Of a stretch of DNA of 64,000 bases, positions 43,717-52,896 are shown piece after piece. The stretch comes from Dehalococcoidia bacterium (lineage in GTDB: Bacteria > Chloroflexota > Dehalococcoidia > Lucifugimonadales > Lucifugimonadaceae): assembly GCA_009693115.1 (NCBI GenBank), contig SHXW01000003.1, positions 1-64,000 on the forward strand, read 5' to 3'. A program made the translations under genes and the position numbers. The notes under the pieces are model-generated. The model was not told the origin of the DNA. It worked only from the letters and a program-made list of their open reading frames with translations, and did not search any database. Positions within the stretch are counted from its first letter, which is position 1. Every line of letters begins with the position of its first letter.

Positions 43717-44595
43717 TTGACCACGTTATCAAGGGTAGAAGCGGCAACAATCACACAGAGGCCATTGGGCAACGTTGAGGAAGAGGCCATAGCCCACGCG
43801 CTCGCCGGACGGTGGGAGCAGGCCGCGGCCGCGAATGCCCATGCCATCAGTCTGGCGCCGGGGCATGTCGAGTCTTACAACCGGCACGCAAAGGCGCTCA
43901 TAGAGACCGGACGATACGCCGAGGCCAGGGCCTCCGTGGAGATGGCCCTCCAGATCAAGCCGGGCCATGCCATCGCGAAGCGTCACATGGAACGATTAGA
44001 CAGGCTGCTTTCGGCAGGCGCCGTTCGCAAGCTCGGCGGCGCGTCGCCCGTCGCCCGCTCCAGCTCCTTCATCTCAGACCGCGCCCTGTCCACTGTGACG
44101 GAACTGCGCAACCCTGCCCACGCCGGGATACTCGCCACCATCTCGCCCGGTGACACTCTTTCTCTCACAATCGAAGGCAACCGCATCAAGGTCCTGAGTG
44201 CCGACGGCCACACACTCGGCAACCTTGAGATCCGTCTGGCGCATCACCTGCGCAAATTAATCGCCGGCGGCAACCGTTATGAAGCCACGACCACCAAGGT
44301 CTCCCACAACACCGTCGCCGTGATGCTTACCGAGGTGTTTCGTTCACCCGGGCAGGCGCGACTGGTTTCGTTCCCGCCCGCGCTGCAAAAGTATTCGGCA
44401 GTCCGGCCTGAGGCGGACTTGGATGATTACCGTCAGGCGCGTCCTGACGGCAACCAGGGCGCAAGCCTGTCCGGTTTCCACGACGAAGAGGAGATGCCAT
44501 CTCGCGCCGAGGACGGCTCGCGCCGTCTCCGGGCCATCCTGGAGAGCGCTAACTCGAGCGACGGCGTCGCCTCTGAGGACGACACCTCGGAATAA
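43717..44595 (+). CDS. TPR protein with a C-terminal beta domain
   Basis: A 292-residue protein. Residues ~15-90 contain two TPR-like helix pairs (ALAGRWEQAAAANAHAISLA, ALIETGRYAEARASVEMALQ). A central globular part of about 75 residues (GDTLSLTIEGNRIKVL, LGNLEIRLAHHLRKLIAGG, VSHNTVAVMLTEVF) has a pattern reminiscent of HIRAN domains. The last ~60 residues are acidic and low in hydrophobics. I choose TTG at 43717 because GGAGG precedes it by 5 nt; GTG at 43705 is possible. The function is unknown. Confidence 0.75.
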   Translation: MTTLSRVEAATITQRPLGNVEEEAIAHALAGRWEQAAAANAHAISLAPGHVESYNRHAKALIETGRYAEARASVEMALQIKPGHAIAKRHMERLDRLLSAGAVRKLGGASPVARSSSFISDRALSTVTELRNPAHAGILATISPGDTLSLTIEGNRIKVLSADGHTLGNLEIRLAHHLRKLIAGGNRYEATTTKVSHNTVAVMLTEVFRSPGQARLVSFPPALQKYSAVRPEADLDDYRQARPDGNQGASLSGFHDEEEMPSRAEDGSRRLRAILESANSSDGVASEDDTSE

Positions 44596-44721
44596 CGGGG
44601 CGACAGGCTACGGCCACAGTCAACTGAACGAGGAAATGTCCGGAATCTGGTGTGGCAGGTTCATACCGCACCCACCCTCCAGCATCCCCCTGCGCGTGGC
44701 AGGCTGGAGCCGCGCTCCTGA

Positions 44722-46062
44722 CTATGCCTTGCCGGCGCGCTCAAGGACCCGGCCGACAGCGTCAACGAACCCGTCCAGTTCGCCCGCCTCGTGAACCGTG
44801 GAGACGTTGCCCGCGCAACGGTTGGACATGAGGTAGCCCTCGTTGAGCAGACCCATAAACATGGTGCGCGTCATCTTATTGTCGTTCTTCGCAAAGCTCC
44901 GGTAGTCAGTCACCGGGTCCGGGGTGAACTGCAGGGCAAAGAGCGACGCCACGCCCGTGACGCTCATCGGCGCCTCGACCTCGCTGAACAGCTTCCTCAG
45001 CTTCGAGCGCAGGTAGTCACCCTTCTGCTCTAGCTCGGCATAGGCCGCCGGGGTCAGAAGTTCGAGCGTGGCGATGCCTGCCGCGGCCGTCATCGGGTTT
45101 CCATTGAACGTGCCGGCGTGCTGCACACGCGGCGCACCTCTGGAAGGATCGTAGAGGGCCATGATTTCTTCTCGACCGCCAAACGCGCCCACAGGCATGC
45201 CGCCGCCGATGACCTTGCCGAAGCAGGTCATGTCAGGTGTGACGCCGTAGTGCTCCTGCGCGCCGCCACGGGCGACGCGGAAGGCGATGACCTCATCGAA
45301 TATGAGGACGATGCCGAGTTCCTTCGTCAGCGAGCGCAGGCCCTTCAGGAACTCAGGCCTGGCGGGGATCATCCCGCACTGGCCGTTCACGGGTTCCACT
45401 ATGACCGCGGCAAGTTCATGAGCATGGGCGCGGATGATCTTTTCGCAGGCATTGATGTTGTTATAGGGCATCACGACAACGTCTTCGGTGATCGCCGTGG
45501 GGATGCCCTCGAACCCTGCCACGGCGTCCGGGTGCATGGCGTCACCGGCCTGGTCAAGATTCGGCGCGACGCTGAACGAGACGATGTCGTGCGTGCCGTG
45601 GTAGGCGCCTTCGCACTTGGCGATCTTCTGCCTCCCGGTGAAGGCGCGGGCGGCGCGGATGGCGTTCAGCGTGCCCTCGGTGCCGGAGTTGACGAAGCGC
45701 ACCTTGTCCACGGACGGGACACGGTCAACAAGGATCTCGGCCCACTTGATGACCGATTCGCTGGGCGCAGGGAAGGACACGCCCCGGTCGAGCTGGCCCC
45801 GCAACGCCTCGATGACCTTCGGGTGCCTGTGGCCCACGATGAGGGTGGTCATGTTGTTGACCATGTCCACCCGCTCGTTGCCGTCCACGTCATAAATGTG
45901 CGTGCCGCGGCCCGATGTCAGATAGACAGGGAAGGGCGCCCACCAGATGGAGTTGCGGGAGTCACCGCCGGGCATGACCCTGGCGGCGCGCTCCTGCAGC
46001 GCAGCCGACTTCGGGTTGGCGGCCGTGTAGCGGGTGATCTCGTTTTGAAGTGCGTCAGGCAT
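44722..46062 (-). CDS. Class III aminotransferase (glutamate-1-semialdehyde aminomutase-like)
   Basis: A 446-residue PLP enzyme. Motifs include the N-terminal VMPGGDSRN, VRFVNSGTEGTLNAIRAARA (phosphate binding), IFDEVIAFRVA with the PLP Asp, and MTCFGKVIGGGMPVGAFGG with the Schiff-base Lys. It resembles HemL in wording, but its active-site tract (DSRNSIWWAPFP) and its context away from haem genes make a different amino donor likely. Related genes in this phylum are annotated only as aspartate aminotransferase family. Confidence 0.85.
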   Translation of the reverse strand: MPDALQNEITRYTAANPKSAALQERAARVMPGGDSRNSIWWAPFPVYLTSGRGTHIYDVDGNERVDMVNNMTTLIVGHRHPKVIEALRGQLDRGVSFPAPSESVIKWAEILVDRVPSVDKVRFVNSGTEGTLNAIRAARAFTGRQKIAKCEGAYHGTHDIVSFSVAPNLDQAGDAMHPDAVAGFEGIPTAITEDVVVMPYNNINACEKIIRAHAHELAAVIVEPVNGQCGMIPARPEFLKGLRSLTKELGIVLIFDEVIAFRVARGGAQEHYGVTPDMTCFGKVIGGGMPVGAFGGREEIMALYDPSRGAPRVQHAGTFNGNPMTAAAGIATLELLTPAAYAELEQKGDYLRSKLRKLFSEVEAPMSVTGVASLFALQFTPDPVTDYRSFAKNDNKMTRTMFMGLLNEGYLMSNRCAGNVSTVHEAGELDGFVDAVGRVLERAGKA

Positions 46063-46209
46063 CTGGCTTGTTCCTTGTCCGATCCCCTGCCAGCGAACCT
46101 CAATGAGAGGAGCAGGTGAACTGTAATCAATAAATCAGCCAGCAGGACTCTGAAATACATTCAGAGTGACACGCTGGCGCCCCATCCTCGACGGCGCGCC
46201 GCAATCGTA

Positions 46210-46992
46210 CTACCCGCGGACAACGTTCGATAACACGCCAAGCAACTCCGGCAGCGCGTCTACCGCCTTCGCCCGCACGGACAAGCTCGCGATGGGCGTC
46301 ATCCTCGTCTCGTTGGGGTTGATCTCGATGATGGTCGCTCCAGCGGCGTGCGCGATCCATGCCAGCCCGCTCGCAGGGCGCACCGTGCCCGACGTGCCAA
46401 TGGCGAGGATGCAGTCGGCCCGATCTATCTCCGTCTGCGCCGCGGCCATGCGGTCGGGCGGGATAGGCTCGCCAAACATCACAGAGTCGTACTTCACAAT
46501 GCCGCCGCACTGCGCGCACGGCGGCGGGAGTTCCCGCGGCGGCACAAAGGTGCCCCGTGGCGTCCGGAGTCCGCACCCAAGGCACCGGAACTTGCTGCGG
46601 TTGCCGTGTATCTCGATCAACCTCGTCAGCCCGGCCCGCTCCTCGAGTCCGTCCACGTTCTGCGACACCGTGGCCTTCAGCACGTCCAGCCGTTCCAGCC
46701 CTACTAGCGCGTGGTGCGCCGGGTTGGGCTGCGCCTGCTCCAGGGCGCTCCTCAGTTCCAGCACGTATGGGTCCTGAGTGTGCGTAACTTCGCGTGTCCA
46801 CCAGCCCTTCGGGTCCTTCAGGAAGTTCTGATAGCCGTCCATGCGAGGCTCGCCGAACTTTGTCCACAGGCCGTCATCGCCACGGAAGGTGGGGATGCCG
46901 CTCTCCGCAGAAAGGCCCGCGCCGGTCATGGCGACAACGTGACGCGCTGATGCGATGGCGTGCGCTGCTGCTGCGAGCATTGGGTTTGTCAC
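46210..46992 (-). CDS. cobB: NAD-dependent protein deacylase (sirtuin)
   Basis: A 260-residue sirtuin removing acyl groups from lysines with NAD. GAGLSAESGIPTFRG is the NAD-binding signature, SQNVDGLEERAG and EIHGN give the catalytic His, and the zinc knuckle is CLGC plus CAQC. AIGTSGTVRPASGLA and IIEINPNET finish the fold. The Ala-Tyr-x-x-Arg acyl-pocket pattern of SIRT5-type desuccinylases is not obvious. It starts with GTG. Confidence 0.92.
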   Translation of the reverse strand: MTNPMLAAAAHAIASARHVVAMTGAGLSAESGIPTFRGDDGLWTKFGEPRMDGYQNFLKDPKGWWTREVTHTQDPYVLELRSALEQAQPNPAHHALVGLERLDVLKATVSQNVDGLEERAGLTRLIEIHGNRSKFRCLGCGLRTPRGTFVPPRELPPPCAQCGGIVKYDSVMFGEPIPPDRMAAAQTEIDRADCILAIGTSGTVRPASGLAWIAHAAGATIIEINPNETRMTPIASLSVRAKAVDALPELLGVLSNVVRG

Positions 46993-47086
46993 AGCCCGGC
47001 TCTCCGTGGCCCACCCTCTTCCCGACCGGAGGCCCCCAGAGAGGGCCGTAGCGGAGGAACATGGCGCTCCGACATCAGAGAAGTCT

Positions 47087-48400
47087 TCACGCCTGTATGA
47101 CCCGGCCTGCGCTCACGGTGTACCTGGCTGCGCGGCCCAGATAGGACTGGTCAACTACTTCGAACTCCGTCGACGTCAAGAGCACCTGCTCGTACTGCGA
47201 GGCGCGCTCGAGCACGAGCCGACGCCGCGCCGGGTCGAACTCGGACATGACGTCATCAAGCGCTACAACTGGCTTGCGCCCTGTAGCTGCCGCCACCGAT
47301 GCCGCCTCGGCCAGCTTGAGCGCCAGCGCAATGGATCGGGCCTGGCCACGCGACGCGTAGGAGTCCGCTGCCTGATCGTTCAGGCTGATCAGCAGGTCGT
47401 CCCTGTGCGGCCCTACAAGCGAGATGCCCTGCGCCAGTTCACGCTTCCGCAGGTAGCCAAGAGAATCCGAAAGGATGTCTGAGAGCCTGTCAGCAGGGGC
47501 GCTGGCAAAGTCTGCTGCCGGGTCATCATCGTTGTGCGTCAGTTTGGGCTTGTATACAAGCCCGAGCCGTTCCTGCCCGCCGGTCAATCCCCGGTGCTCT
47601 TCCACCCCGAACATATCGAGTTCCGCCACGACGCGCCGTCGCCTGTCGATGATGGCCGCACCCTCGACGGCCAGGCGGTCATCCCAGAACTCAAGTTCGT
47701 CCTCGCCGGCCCTGCCGTCCCGCACGCGGCGCAGCAGGCCGTTGCGCTGGTAAACGACCTGGTGGTAGCGCTGCAGCGCCTTGAGATAGCCGGAGTCCGT
47801 CTGCGAAATGAGAATATCCAGGAACCGCCGTCGCTCTGCCGACCCGCCCATGACGAGCTGGAGGTCGGTCGCCTCGAAAAACACGACGTTCAGCTTGCCG
47901 ACGAACTCCGCGGCGGAGCGCTGGATGCCGTTCACCCGCAGCGTTTTTCTTATCGGCGAATAGTCCCCGTCCTCAAACACCGCGCCCGGCGCTGCAACAT
48001 CTATGTCCACCTGCGCCTGGATCGTGGTGTCTCCCTCGCGTCCTACGCCGAGGACCTGGACGTGCCCGCCTTTTTCACTCACAGCCCAGTTCACAAGCTC
48101 GCGGCCTGATGAGGTGCGAGGGGACTTTGCGATTGCAAGCAGGTATGCGGCTTCAAGCAGGTTGCTCTTGCCCTGGCCATTGGCGCCGCAGAAGACCGTG
48201 ATGCCCGGCCCGAGTTCCAGCTTCGTGTCAACGTGGTTGCGAAAACCCGACAGGACAAGCTTTGAGAGGTGGATGGCAGGGCTCCGGAAACAATCTGGAT
48301 CACATGGGAGACGTGATGCTGAACCTGGTTTACTCTGTTGACATCTTCGCCGTGACTGACCGGACTCGCCATCCCGAGGCCTCGCATGACCGGGGGTCAT
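47087..48400 (-). CDS. recF: DNA replication and repair protein RecF
   Basis: An SMC-like ATPase that loads RecA at gaps with RecOR. From residue 43 the protein reads IHLSKLVLSGFRNHVDTKLE, with Walker A FCGANGQGKSNLLEA, the ABC signature region and Walker B KPVVALDDVMSEFDPARR. The last residues VVDQSYLGRAARYTVSAG are typical. The only ATG/GTG/TTG in frame before this is the ATG at 48400, giving 42 extra residues without homology; an ATC at 48274 preceded by GGAG may be the real start. The gene is not next to dnaA/dnaN here. Confidence 0.9.
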   Translation of the reverse strand: MTPGHARPRDGESGQSRRRCQQSKPGSASRLPCDPDCFRSPAIHLSKLVLSGFRNHVDTKLELGPGITVFCGANGQGKSNLLEAAYLLAIAKSPRTSSGRELVNWAVSEKGGHVQVLGVGREGDTTIQAQVDIDVAAPGAVFEDGDYSPIRKTLRVNGIQRSAAEFVGKLNVVFFEATDLQLVMGGSAERRRFLDILISQTDSGYLKALQRYHQVVYQRNGLLRRVRDGRAGEDELEFWDDRLAVEGAAIIDRRRRVVAELDMFGVEEHRGLTGGQERLGLVYKPKLTHNDDDPAADFASAPADRLSDILSDSLGYLRKRELAQGISLVGPHRDDLLISLNDQAADSYASRGQARSIALALKLAEAASVAAATGRKPVVALDDVMSEFDPARRRLVLERASQYEQVLLTSTEFEVVDQSYLGRAARYTVSAGRVIQA

Positions 48401-48858
48401 AGGCCGGGGGATCTGGGGCGTGAGCAGGTCAGAACGTCCGCATCCCAGTATTCCTCACCGTCGCTCCGCTCAAGTCCGGCATGACGCTCAAGCCGGAGCG
48501 CGTAGTCAACATCAAAGTACGAAAAACATACAGCGGACAGGCCGATTTTACATGCCGCTCCCACCTGGCCTCTCGTGACACGAGGCTGAGGCGCATGTAA
48601 AGTTTGGCGATCACACCTATGACCCAACCGAGGTCAGTTCATCCCCCTGCGCCTGACTGGCGCCACCCGGCAGCGGGCGCGGGACAGGGTGAGGGGTGAC
48701 CAACCGGGCAGATGGGGTCAACACTTCTCCCTCGTCTCGCACCCTCTTCCACCGGGAGAGGAACTCATCCCGAAAACAGCGCCAGGTTCAACATCACCTG
48801 AAGTGCGCCCGCAACCTCAGTTCAAGAGTTCAAAAACCCGCAGGTTGGAGACGTTCAG
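48401..48858. other. Divergent intergenic region with repeat fragments
   Basis: This 458-bp gap contains an imperfect inverted pair around 48470-48505 (GCTCCGCTCAAGTCCGGC with GCTCAAGCCGGAGC) and a repeat-like tract at 48685-48765 (GACAGGGTGAGGGG, then CACCCTCTTCCACCGGGAGA). No gene is seen. Confidence 0.45.
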
Positions 48859-49905
48859 ATGCAGTACCGCAAACTCGGCGACACGGACACCAGGGTCTCG
48901 GTGATGGCCCTCGGCTGCTGGCCCTTCGCCGGCGATGCCACCTGGGGCGCGCAGGATGACAAGGACTCCATCGCCACCGTCCACGCAGCGCTCGACAGCG
49001 GCATCAATTTCTTCGACACCGCAGAGGGCTACGGGGACGGCCGTTCAGAGCGTGTCCTGGGCCAGGGGCTGAAAGGGCGGCGCAGCAAAGCGATAGTCGC
49101 CACCAAGGCCAGCCCTGACCACCTGAGGTCAGAAGACATCACACTCTCGTGCGAAAAGAGTCTGCGCAACCTTGGCACTGACTACATAGACCTTTATCTG
49201 ATCCACTGGGCGAGCCGGGCGGCGGTGATGGCGGGACGGAGCGCGGCGATTGGGTCAGGAGGGTCAGCGGAGAAGGAAGTGCCCCTGCAGGAGACAGTGA
49301 ATGCACTGGAGCGGTTGAAGAAGCAGGGCAAGGTGCGCGCCATCGGCGTATGCAACTTCGGCGTGCAGGACCTCTCTGCCATTACGCGCTTGACGGGCAT
49401 TGTGGTGAACCAGCTCCCGTACAGCCTGCTGTGGCGGTCCATCGAGTACGAAATCAAGCCGAAGTGCGCCGATAGCAAGGTGGGCCTGATGTGTTACAGC
49501 CCGCTGGCGCAGGGCCTGCTCACCGGCAGGTACAAGACGGCGGACGATGTCCCCGAAGGCCTGGCCCGGACGCGCCTCTTCTCAAACAAGCGGCCCCTTG
49601 TGCGCCACGGTGACCCGGGCGCTGAGAAGGAAACGTTCACGGCCATCAACAAGGTCGCAGCCATCTCGAAGAAGCTGGGCGAGCCGATGGCCTCTGTCTC
49701 CCTCGCGTGGGTGAAGCAGAGGCGCGGCGTCACGACGTTCCTTGTCGGCGCACGCACCCCGGGCGAACTGAAGCAGAACCTGCCCGCTCTCGACGTGCGT
49801 CTGAGCGCAGAGACGGTCAAGGAACTGAATGCAGTCACAGAGGATGTGAAGCGCTACGTGGGCCGCAACCCTGACCCGTGGAACTCGGGCAACAGGACGC
49901 GATGA
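48859..49905 (+). CDS. Aldo/keto reductase
   Basis: A 348-residue NADPH-dependent AKR. The tetrad is visible as Asp and Tyr in FFDTAEGYGDGRSE, Lys in IVATKAS and His in LIHWAS. LLWRSIEYEIKPKCADSKVG and the C-terminal VGARTPGELKQN (cofactor 2'-phosphate) fit the AKR11/12-like bacterial group. GGAG lies 8 nt before the ATG. Substrate unknown. Confidence 0.92.
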   Translation: MQYRKLGDTDTRVSVMALGCWPFAGDATWGAQDDKDSIATVHAALDSGINFFDTAEGYGDGRSERVLGQGLKGRRSKAIVATKASPDHLRSEDITLSCEKSLRNLGTDYIDLYLIHWASRAAVMAGRSAAIGSGGSAEKEVPLQETVNALERLKKQGKVRAIGVCNFGVQDLSAITRLTGIVVNQLPYSLLWRSIEYEIKPKCADSKVGLMCYSPLAQGLLTGRYKTADDVPEGLARTRLFSNKRPLVRHGDPGAEKETFTAINKVAAISKKLGEPMASVSLAWVKQRRGVTTFLVGARTPGELKQNLPALDVRLSAETVKELNAVTEDVKRYVGRNPDPWNSGNRTR

Positions 49906-49945
49906 CGGACCGCACAGACCGCGCGCTGCCGACGGGCGCTACCAG

Positions 49946-50152
49946 ATGATCTCAGTCACGATAAACGGTCAGAAGCACGATCTTGACCGCCCGATGACCG
50001 TCCTGGCCTACCTCGAATTGAAGGGCCTCGCCGGGCGTCAACTGGCGGTGGCTGTAAACGGCGTCGTCCTCCGCAAGGAAGAGTTCGCGTCAACGACTGT
50101 CAGCGATGGCGACCGCATGGAGGTCGTCCGCCCGGTCGGCGGGGGCGAGTAG
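49946..50152 (+). CDS. thiS: ThiS-family sulfur carrier protein
   Basis: A 68-residue beta-grasp protein (VTINGQKHDLDRPMTVLAYL, VAVNGVVLRKEEFA, DRMEVVRPVGGG). ThiS carries sulfur as a C-terminal thiocarboxylate on Gly-Gly for thiazole synthesis. Here a Glu follows the glycines, so the tail is GGGE; trimming would be needed, or the protein serves another sulfur pathway. No other thi genes are in the window. Confidence 0.8.
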   Translation: MISVTINGQKHDLDRPMTVLAYLELKGLAGRQLAVAVNGVVLRKEEFASTTVSDGDRMEVVRPVGGGE

Positions 50153-50170
50153 CAGCGTTTGTTTTCACCG

Positions 50171-50218
50171 CCCACCCTGACCCGCACCCAGCAGGCATCC
50201 CGTCAATGGGAGGGGGGG
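50171..50218. repeat. Dispersed repeat family A, copy 5
   Basis: CCCACCCTGACCCGCACCCA then GCAGGCATCC, CGTCAA and GGGAGGGGGGG; it fills most of the gap between thiS and the MFS gene. Confidence 0.6.
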
Positions 50219-50255
50219 CTCCTTGAAGGGTGCAGACAGGGCGGGATGACTTCAA

Positions 50256-51788
50256 GTGTCTGAGCGCACCAGTGAGCCACCTGCCAGCGAGGGCCGCGCC
50301 GCCGCCCTGTTCGTAGGCGGGGCAGCGCTATTTCTGGCTGCCCTGGACTTTTCGATCAACGTCTCGCTGCCGACGATGCGCGATTCTCTGCACGAGACGC
50401 TCGTCAGCGTGCAGTGGATCATCATTCTTTACCACGCCGCCCGGAGCGGGATCGGGTTTGTGGCAGGCGGCCTCGCAGACCGCTTCGGACTGAAGCGGCT
50501 ATTGCTGTCAGGGGCCGCCGCCTACACGCTGGCTGTGGGCCTCATCTCGCTGCAATCCGGGTTGCCGGGCATAGTGGCGCTGAGAGTGCTACAGGGCGTG
50601 GGAGTGGCGATACTTTTCACGCTTGGCCCCGCTCTCGTAGCCAAAGCCTTCACCTCTGACGATGCAGGGCGGTCCCCTGGCAGGCGAGCACCGTCCCTGA
50701 GACGCGGCGCGGCTCTCGGCATCACGCTTGCCGCGGTGGGAGCGGGCCAGCTGGCGGGCACGCTCGGCGGCGGGTGGCTCGTACAGAACATGGACTGGCG
50801 CGCCGTCTTCTGGGCCAGGGTGCCGATAGGCGTGGCGATCATCCTTGCGGGCTCGCTGGCGCTGAAGGAGCCATGGGCGACCCGGCAGGCGGACGAGAAG
50901 GCTGGGGGGTTCGACTGGCCCGGCGCAGCCATCCTGTTCAACTTCCTTTTCCTGCTTGTGCTCGCACTATCCTTCGCACGCCTCGATGGTTGGTCCGCCC
51001 TGCGGCCCTCCGCCTGCGCTGCTGTAGCGGCTGCGCTGCTCGGTGGTTTCATCTGGAGGAACAGGCGAGCGTCGCACCCGTTGGTCCCCACCGGACTCTG
51101 GGCCGTTGAAGGCGTGATCCCGGGCGCACTTTCGAACCTCCTCGCAACCACCGGCACGTTCGTCGTGTGGTTCCTCTTTCCTTTCTACATGTCCGACGTG
51201 CTTGGCCGGAGCCCGCTAACACTCGGGGCCATACTGGCGACGATGGCCGCCGCAGGGTCGCTCGGGTCATTCGCCGGCGCGTGGCTGTGCGGTCGCGCCG
51301 GTGAACGCGCGGCGACGTTCCTGTCCGCCCTGATCAGCGCGGGAGGGGTGGCGATGACGGGCATGCTCGGAGCGGACGCAGAATTGAACGCAGTGGCGGG
51401 AGGGGTGGCGCTGCTGGGGTTCGGGTTCGGGATACACCAGGCGGCGAGCTACGCGCTCACCCTGCGGTCAGTCCCGGCCCGGATGGCGGGAGCGGCCTCT
51501 GCTTCCCTATCGGTGACGCAGACGGTCGGGACGGTGGCATCCGTATCTCTGATGACAATGTTCTTCAACCAGGCCGGGCCGGGCCAGAACTTTGCAGCGG
51601 CATATTCAAACACATTCCTTCTCGCTGCCGTGGTCACCGCCGCGGCGGGAGTGGCAGTGCTGCGGCTGAGGGGTTGGACGCGCCGCGATCTCTCAGGCGC
51701 TGCCGTTCAAGTGGAAGAATCTCCCTCCGGCCCGCTCGCGCCCGGTGGGCGCCCCGCCGCGGGAGCGGTTCAGCGCGAGTTTGAATAA
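50256..51788 (+). CDS. MFS transporter, DHA2/EmrB-QacA-like exporter
   Basis: A 510-residue inner-membrane transporter with about 14 predicted helices. Helix 1 ALFLAALDFSINVSLPTM resembles the DHA2 motif LDxTIVNVALP. Motif A is FVAGGLADRFGLKRLLLSG and motif C-like segments follow (GAGQLAGTLGGGWLVQ). An insertion between helices 4 and 5 (SDDAGRSPGRRAPSLRRG) is unusual. DHA2 members export drugs or lipids by proton antiport. The start is GTG. Confidence 0.87.
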   Translation: MSERTSEPPASEGRAAALFVGGAALFLAALDFSINVSLPTMRDSLHETLVSVQWIIILYHAARSGIGFVAGGLADRFGLKRLLLSGAAAYTLAVGLISLQSGLPGIVALRVLQGVGVAILFTLGPALVAKAFTSDDAGRSPGRRAPSLRRGAALGITLAAVGAGQLAGTLGGGWLVQNMDWRAVFWARVPIGVAIILAGSLALKEPWATRQADEKAGGFDWPGAAILFNFLFLLVLALSFARLDGWSALRPSACAAVAAALLGGFIWRNRRASHPLVPTGLWAVEGVIPGALSNLLATTGTFVVWFLFPFYMSDVLGRSPLTLGAILATMAAAGSLGSFAGAWLCGRAGERAATFLSALISAGGVAMTGMLGADAELNAVAGGVALLGFGFGIHQAASYALTLRSVPARMAGAASASLSVTQTVGTVASVSLMTMFFNQAGPGQNFAAAYSNTFLLAAVVTAAAGVAVLRLRGWTRRDLSGAAVQVEESPSGPLAPGGRPAAGAVQREFE

Positions 51789-51923
51789 TCCGGCTCACGG
51801 CGCAGAGCGCAATTCCCGTGAAAGGGCGTGCTAGACTCTCGCATCTACCACCCGGTAGCAGCGTCCGGTACCGGGCCGTTTTTGCCACCTCATCTGGCGG
51901 GTTCCCTGCACGAGGAGAACGTG

Positions 51924-52580
51924 ATGACGAAACGCCATTCGCTGGCGCTCATGGGAGTGTTGCTGGCCTCTCTGGCAATAGCGGCCATCGCCGCTGCGTG
52001 CGGAGGCGAAGACACCTATAACGTCATCAAGACGTCGGAAGCCCAGAACAAGGTGGACAACGCCACGGCCACATCCGCCGCCGTGACGACCGCAATTGCA
52101 AAAGGCGAAAAGCCTGTGTCGTCCAGTGACGCCTCCGGCGGGCAGCTAGGCGCGGCAGGAGCGCTCAGGGCCACAGCAGTGGCGGCCGCCACGGCCACCG
52201 CCGCCGCGGGAGGCTCGCAATCCTCCGCGCTGGCGACGGCCACTCCTTCCGCCGCCGACGTGCTGGAGGCTCCGCCCGGAGCCCCGCTGACCGGCACCAT
52301 CACCGTGAAGATCGTCAACCGTGGCGAGATGGACCCGACCGTGTTGAAGATAAAAGTTGGCACAACTGTCATCTGGGAGAATACAGAGCGGACCAACCAC
52401 TCTACGACCTCCGACCCCGATCAGGCGGAAAGCTGGAACTCAGACTATATGGCCCGCCGCATAGGCGAGACCGAGAACCGAAAGTTCTCCCACACGTTCA
52501 CCAAGCCCGGGCGATACACATACAGGTCTGACGTGCCCACAGACCCCGCCCTTTCGGCAGTGATCTTCGTCATGCCGTAG
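51924..52580 (+). CDS. Cupredoxin-like lipoprotein lacking copper ligands
   Basis: A 218-residue exported protein with a lipoprotein signal (lipobox AIAAAC near residue 29). A low-complexity Ala/Thr/Ser tether follows, then a cupredoxin-like beta sandwich at ~125-218 (VLKIKVGTTVIWENTERTNHS, FSHTFTKPGRYTYRSDV). The usual Cys-x-x-x-His-x-x-x-x-Met is missing: YTYRSDVPTDPA replaces Y-C-x-x-H-x-x-M. Only the first His (TNHS) remains. Copper binding is therefore unlikely. GGAG precedes the ATG. Confidence 0.8.
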   Translation: MTKRHSLALMGVLLASLAIAAIAAACGGEDTYNVIKTSEAQNKVDNATATSAAVTTAIAKGEKPVSSSDASGGQLGAAGALRATAVAAATATAAAGGSQSSALATATPSAADVLEAPPGAPLTGTITVKIVNRGEMDPTVLKIKVGTTVIWENTERTNHSTTSDPDQAESWNSDYMARRIGETENRKFSHTFTKPGRYTYRSDVPTDPALSAVIFVMP

Positions 52581-52896
52581 GCGAGTTCGACCGGACCGCA
52601 GCAGCCCCTCATCCCGACCGCAGTCCCGCGCAGTGCGAGGGACGGAACGGCGGGATCTGACCTTTTGCCTTCGACCCGGGGCTGATCCCCCTCAGATCAG
52701 ACAGGTTGCGAAGCAGGGCGTCAGGTTCCCCGGCTTCATCCCGGAAAGCCGATCCTACGCTCGGAGTAAAGGCGGTTGACGGCGCGTGCGGCCGTATCCA
52801 GGCGCGACCAGTACATAGATTGCGCTTCTTGGATCGTCAGAAGATTCGTGGCACACCGAGGGCCGTCTATCGGTCTATGTGCGAGCCGTGGGTCGC
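52581..52896. other. Gap with reverse copy of repeat family C
   Basis: At about 52606-52660 the sequence reads CCTCATCCCGACCGCAG and ends GGCGGGATCTGAC, the reverse complement of the family C element at 9384-9435. The rest shows no recognisable gene. Confidence 0.5.

Noticed and set aside
44722-46062. Calling the aminotransferase HemL outright
   Set aside because: No other haem genes are nearby and the substrate tract differs; class III aminotransferase is safer.
48397-48627. 76-codon minus-strand frame upstream of recF
   Set aside because: Its translation (GLERSDGEEYWDADV) appears to derive from repeat-like DNA and lacks a ribosome site.
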